Positions 4,429-6,534 of a stretch of 6,534 bases of DNA are shown here, piece by piece. The stretch's first letter is position 1. Each line of letters begins with the position of its first letter. Under the pieces are notes generated by a model that had not been told where the DNA came from, did no database searches, and saw nothing but the letters and a program-made list of their open reading frames with translations. The DNA comes from Actinomycetes bacterium (GTDB taxonomy: Bacteria > Actinomycetota > Thermoleophilia > RBG-16-64-13): positions 1 through 6,534 of the forward strand of contig JAKAHF010000142.1 in the NCBI GenBank assembly GCA_021815245.1, in the 5' to 3' direction. Made by a program: the position numbers and the translations under genes.

Positions 4429-5351
4429 CAGCGTTGCACCACGTAGCTGAAGACGCTCTCCAGCGATTCGTCGAGGGGTTCGACCTGCCGGAGGCGGACG
4501 CCGGCCTCCCGGGCGAGCACTGCCACAGAGGTCTGGAGGACGGTCACGTTCCGGCTCAAGGCAAGAAGCGACCACTCATCGAGCACCTCGATGGAGTCGA
4601 CCGCGTCGAGCTTGAGAAGCTCGCTCCCGAGCTTGCGCGCGTCGTCGCAACGGATACGAATGCGGAAGGGGCGCTCGTCGAGCTTCTCACGTATGGCACG
4701 ATAGTCGCCCGAGGCGGCGAGCTTTCCGCTGACGACGAGGAGAATGGTGTCGGCCAGTGTCTCGATCTCCTCGAGAATGTGCGAGGAGACTATGATGGTC
4801 CGGCCCTGCTCTCCCATCTGCTTCATGAGTTCCTGGAATTCGATGCGCTGGCGAGGGTCGGTGCCGTTCAGAGGCTCATCGAGAACGATGATATCGGGGT
4901 CGTGGACGATGCTCGCTGCGAGGCGCATACGCTGCCGCATGCCCCGCGAGTACGTTCCGAGCAACCGGTCCTGTGCCGACTCGAGGTTGACCCTGCGGAT
5001 CGCCTCGCGGGCGGCGCCCTCGACATCACTAAGGCCGTACATCTTGGCTGAGAATTCCACAAGTTGCCGGCCGGTGAAGACGTTGTAGACGGCTTCGTGC
5101 TCCGACATCACTCCCATGCGCCGGTACAGCCGGTGATTGCCCCGCACCGGCTCGCCCATGACGGTTATGTCGCCTTCGGAAGGCTTGGCGAGACCGGCGA
5201 TCATGTGAAGCAGGGTCGTCTTGCCCGCCCCGTTCGGGCCAAGCAGGCCGGTGATGCCCGGACGGACCTCGAGGCTCACGTCATTGACGGCGACGACGCT
5301 GCCATACCACTTCGACACGTGGTTGACCTGGATGGAAGGCTGTCCGCTCAC
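4428..5351 (-). CDS. ABC transporter ATP-binding protein (ABC-2 exporter type)
   Basis: A 307-residue cytoplasmic ATPase that powers an ABC-2 exporter. Walker A is GPNGAGKTT (38-46), the signature is YSRGMRQR (134-141) in place of LSGGQ as usual for this exporter branch, Walker B is IIVLDEP (154-160), the D-loop region reads GTDP instead of GLDP, and the switch histidine is H191 in SSHILEE. The Q-loop position carries glutamate (VMSEHE, 82-86), also common in this branch. A C-terminal part of about 90 residues after the nucleotide-binding core is of the kind found in CcmA/NosF-like exporters. The start is GTG (5349-5351), overlapping the stop of the permease gene upstream as GTGA. It lies between two permease genes, so it could serve either or both. 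Substrate not assignable. Confidence 0.9.
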   Translation of the reverse strand: MSGQPSIQVNHVSKWYGSVVAVNDVSLEVRPGITGLLGPNGAGKTTLLHMIAGLAKPSEGDITVMGEPVRGNHRLYRRMGVMSEHEAVYNVFTGRQLVEFSAKMYGLSDVEGAAREAIRRVNLESAQDRLLGTYSRGMRQRMRLAASIVHDPDIIVLDEPLNGTDPRQRIEFQELMKQMGEQGRTIIVSSHILEEIETLADTILLVVSGKLAASGDYRAIREKLDERPFRIRIRCDDARKLGSELLKLDAVDSIEVLDEWSLLALSRNVTVLQTSVAVLAREAGVRLRQVEPLDESLESVFSYVVQR

Positions 5352-6340
5352 AGACGCATCCTTTGGTATTTGCGCCAGATCAGGCCGAGCGGAATGACGA
5401 CGTACAAGAGGTAGACGATCACCGGAAGAGCGGTCGGAAGCTTCTGCATCTCCCAGACCGCCGAAGAGCCGTCGTTGGGTGACTCCTCCGACTGCCCGAA
5501 GACGATGTCGTTCATTCGCGTCGAGAGGTCGCGGAGGCTGAGTAGTGAGAGGTACCGGGCGGACTCACCCGTGAGCGGCTCGGAGACCTCGGTGACGCGC
5601 GTCTGCCCGTTCGGCGTCGTCGTCACGCTCACCTGGCTTCCGGTGGCTGCCGTGAGGATGTTGACAACGAGTGTGCTGATAAGGAAGAGTCCGATGACAA
5701 AGGCCGTCGCATACGCGCGGCGCGCGAAGAAGGAGGCCGCGGCCATGGGGATGGCGGTCACGAATAGCGCGAGAAGAGCGCCCGCCCCGATGAAACGGGG
5801 AATGTCGAGCCAGTTGTCCTTCAGGTATGCCCACGCATCCGCCGAGGTTAGGAGCAGACCGATCTGCAGCACTACCTGGCCCGACATCGCGAGCGCGAAG
5901 ACGATGGAGAGGAACGCCGCGACGCGGGCGACGACGTAGTCATTCGACGTGATCGGCCGCACGAAGTACAGGTCGATCACACGGTTCTTGCGATCCAGCG
6001 TCAGGAGCTCCGGCGCCATGATGGCGCCGAACAGTATAAACAGCATGCCGGTGACGCCGTAGTAGTCGGCCGGCCCTGGGATGAATCGGCTTGCGGCATC
6101 TCCCACTCCCAATTGGTTCATGGACGAGAGGATGATGACGAAGACGACAGCCGGGGTCATCGCCGACGCGAACAACAGGAACGGCAGGATCTTCGCTCGC
6201 GAGCCGCGGCCGATGCCCAGCACCAGCTTGAGACCGTCGACGTAGAGGGCTTTGCGCGCTCGCGAACGTCCTTCGCGCGGGCCGGAGTAGCGCTGATAGC
6301 CGAGGTCGTAGACCTCTCCCTGGAGCTGTGCGCTAGTCAT
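5348..6340 (-). CDS. ABC-2 type exporter permease with large external loop
   Basis: A 330-residue membrane protein. The cytoplasmic N terminus has VYDLGYQRYSGPREGR (10-25), a motif found at the front of a group of ABC-2 permeases. Hydrophobic segments lie near 51-73, 95-113, 137-165, 181-205, 209-232 and 303-322. Between the fifth and sixth there is a hydrophilic loop of about 70 residues (233-302), probably outside the membrane. After the second segment comes LTLDRKNRVIDLYFVRPITS (113-132), the usual ATPase-contacting loop. The ATG at 6338-6340 is chosen because homology starts there; it overlaps the end of the preceding ATPase by 8 bases, and AGGG lies about 10 bases upstream. The open frame reaches back to 6502 but that part has no membrane-protein character and overlaps the ATPase. 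Probably a heterodimer half with the permease at 3703-4428, or the partner of the partial ATPase. Confidence 0.85.
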   Translation of the reverse strand: MTSAQLQGEVYDLGYQRYSGPREGRSRARKALYVDGLKLVLGIGRGSRAKILPFLLFASAMTPAVVFVIILSSMNQLGVGDAASRFIPGPADYYGVTGMLFILFGAIMAPELLTLDRKNRVIDLYFVRPITSNDYVVARVAAFLSIVFALAMSGQVVLQIGLLLTSADAWAYLKDNWLDIPRFIGAGALLALFVTAIPMAAASFFARRAYATAFVIGLFLISTLVVNILTAATGSQVSVTTTPNGQTRVTEVSEPLTGESARYLSLLSLRDLSTRMNDIVFGQSEESPNDGSSAVWEMQKLPTALPVIVYLLYVVIPLGLIWRKYQRMRL

Positions 6341-6534
6341 GAACGGGTTCCCTGAAGATATCGGTGAGAGTGCCACGGCGCGGGGCGAGGCGACGTAGAC
6401 GCGCGCCGGTCTCGGCAACGGCGTCTCGCACCGCGTCGAGATCTCTGTCGCTGGCGTTCTCGATGACGAGGACGGTGCCCTGAACAGTCGGCGACACACC
6501 ACGCTCGCGCAGGGCGGCCGCCACGGCGCCCTGT
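6333..6534 (-). CDS. ABC transporter ATP-binding protein, C-terminal end only (start outside window)
   Basis: The frame is open from the window edge to a TAG at 6333-6335 and encodes about 66 residues. The pattern GTVLVIENASDRDLDAVRDA, then TGARLRRLAPRRGTLTDIF (with a short gap between), is the small C-terminal domain of ABC-2 exporter ATPases, which usually end in LxxRxxSLEDVFLxL. The nucleotide-binding core is beyond the window. It is the first visible gene of the minus-strand operon and overlaps the permease start by 8 bases. The call rests on this tail and on the permease that follows it. Confidence 0.75.
   Translation of the reverse strand, partial: QGAVAAALRERGVSPTVQGTVLVIENASDRDLDAVRDAVAETGARLRRLAPRRGTLTDIFREPVHD

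Noticed and set aside
4428..4575. Extended N terminus for the permease at 3703-4428
   Set aside because: The extra 49 residues are proline/arginine-rich, lie antiparallel in frame to the well-supported ATPase C terminus on the same strand, and the TGATG overlap start at 4428 fits the family.
1..6534. CRISPR arrays, tRNA/rRNA genes, transposases, attachment sites
   Set aside because: No tandem direct repeats with spacers, no RNA-gene signatures and no transposase motifs were seen by eye in either strand.

Overview
The window is GC-rich and densely packed. It holds two gene blocks that converge at about 3590-3702. The style of the genes (HdrA-like and bacterial-type ferredoxin parts, DGC-domain proteins, ABC-2 exporters with a YDLGYQRYSGPR-type N terminus) suggests a high-GC, probably anaerobic bacterium such as a deep-branching actinobacterium or a Chloroflexota member. 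That placement is inference; there is no marker gene here.

Plus strand, 1-3589: an arsenic-resistance operon that starts upstream of the window. In order it holds the C-terminal end of an ACR3-type arsenite efflux permease; a scrambled remnant of an arsM-like arsenite methyltransferase running directly into a ferredoxin-like fragment; a stand-alone protein resembling the N-terminal domain of HdrA; a two-cluster [4Fe-4S] ferredoxin; a DGC-domain (four-cysteine, putative metal-binding) protein fused to a lipoyl-carrier domain of the glycine-cleavage H-protein type; two further stand-alone DGC proteins; and an ArsR repressor. Most joints overlap by 1-8 bases (ATGA or TGATG), so the genes are probably translationally coupled. 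arsR is the exception: it has its own -10 element (TATGAT) touching a perfect 6-4-6 inverted repeat that is a good operator candidate.

The striking part is 670-3149: iron-sulfur electron-transfer parts plus a lipoyl carrier plus three four-cysteine DGC modules, set between an arsenite exporter and an arsenic-type repressor. Dihydrolipoyl groups are dithiols with high affinity for As(III), and HdrA-like proteins with lipoate-binding proteins are known together in the sulfur-oxidising sHdr systems. I infer a lipoyl/Fe-S redox relay acting on arsenic or on an arsenic-sulfur compound, but the chemistry is not proven by the sequence.

Minus strand, 6534-3703: the 3' part of an ABC-2 type export operon in the order ATPase (partial), six-TM permease, ATPase, six-TM permease, all overlapping. 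No substrate can be assigned, and nothing in the sequence ties it to the arsenic block. The convergent gap holds one GC-rich hairpin right after arsR and otherwise nothing I can recognise.
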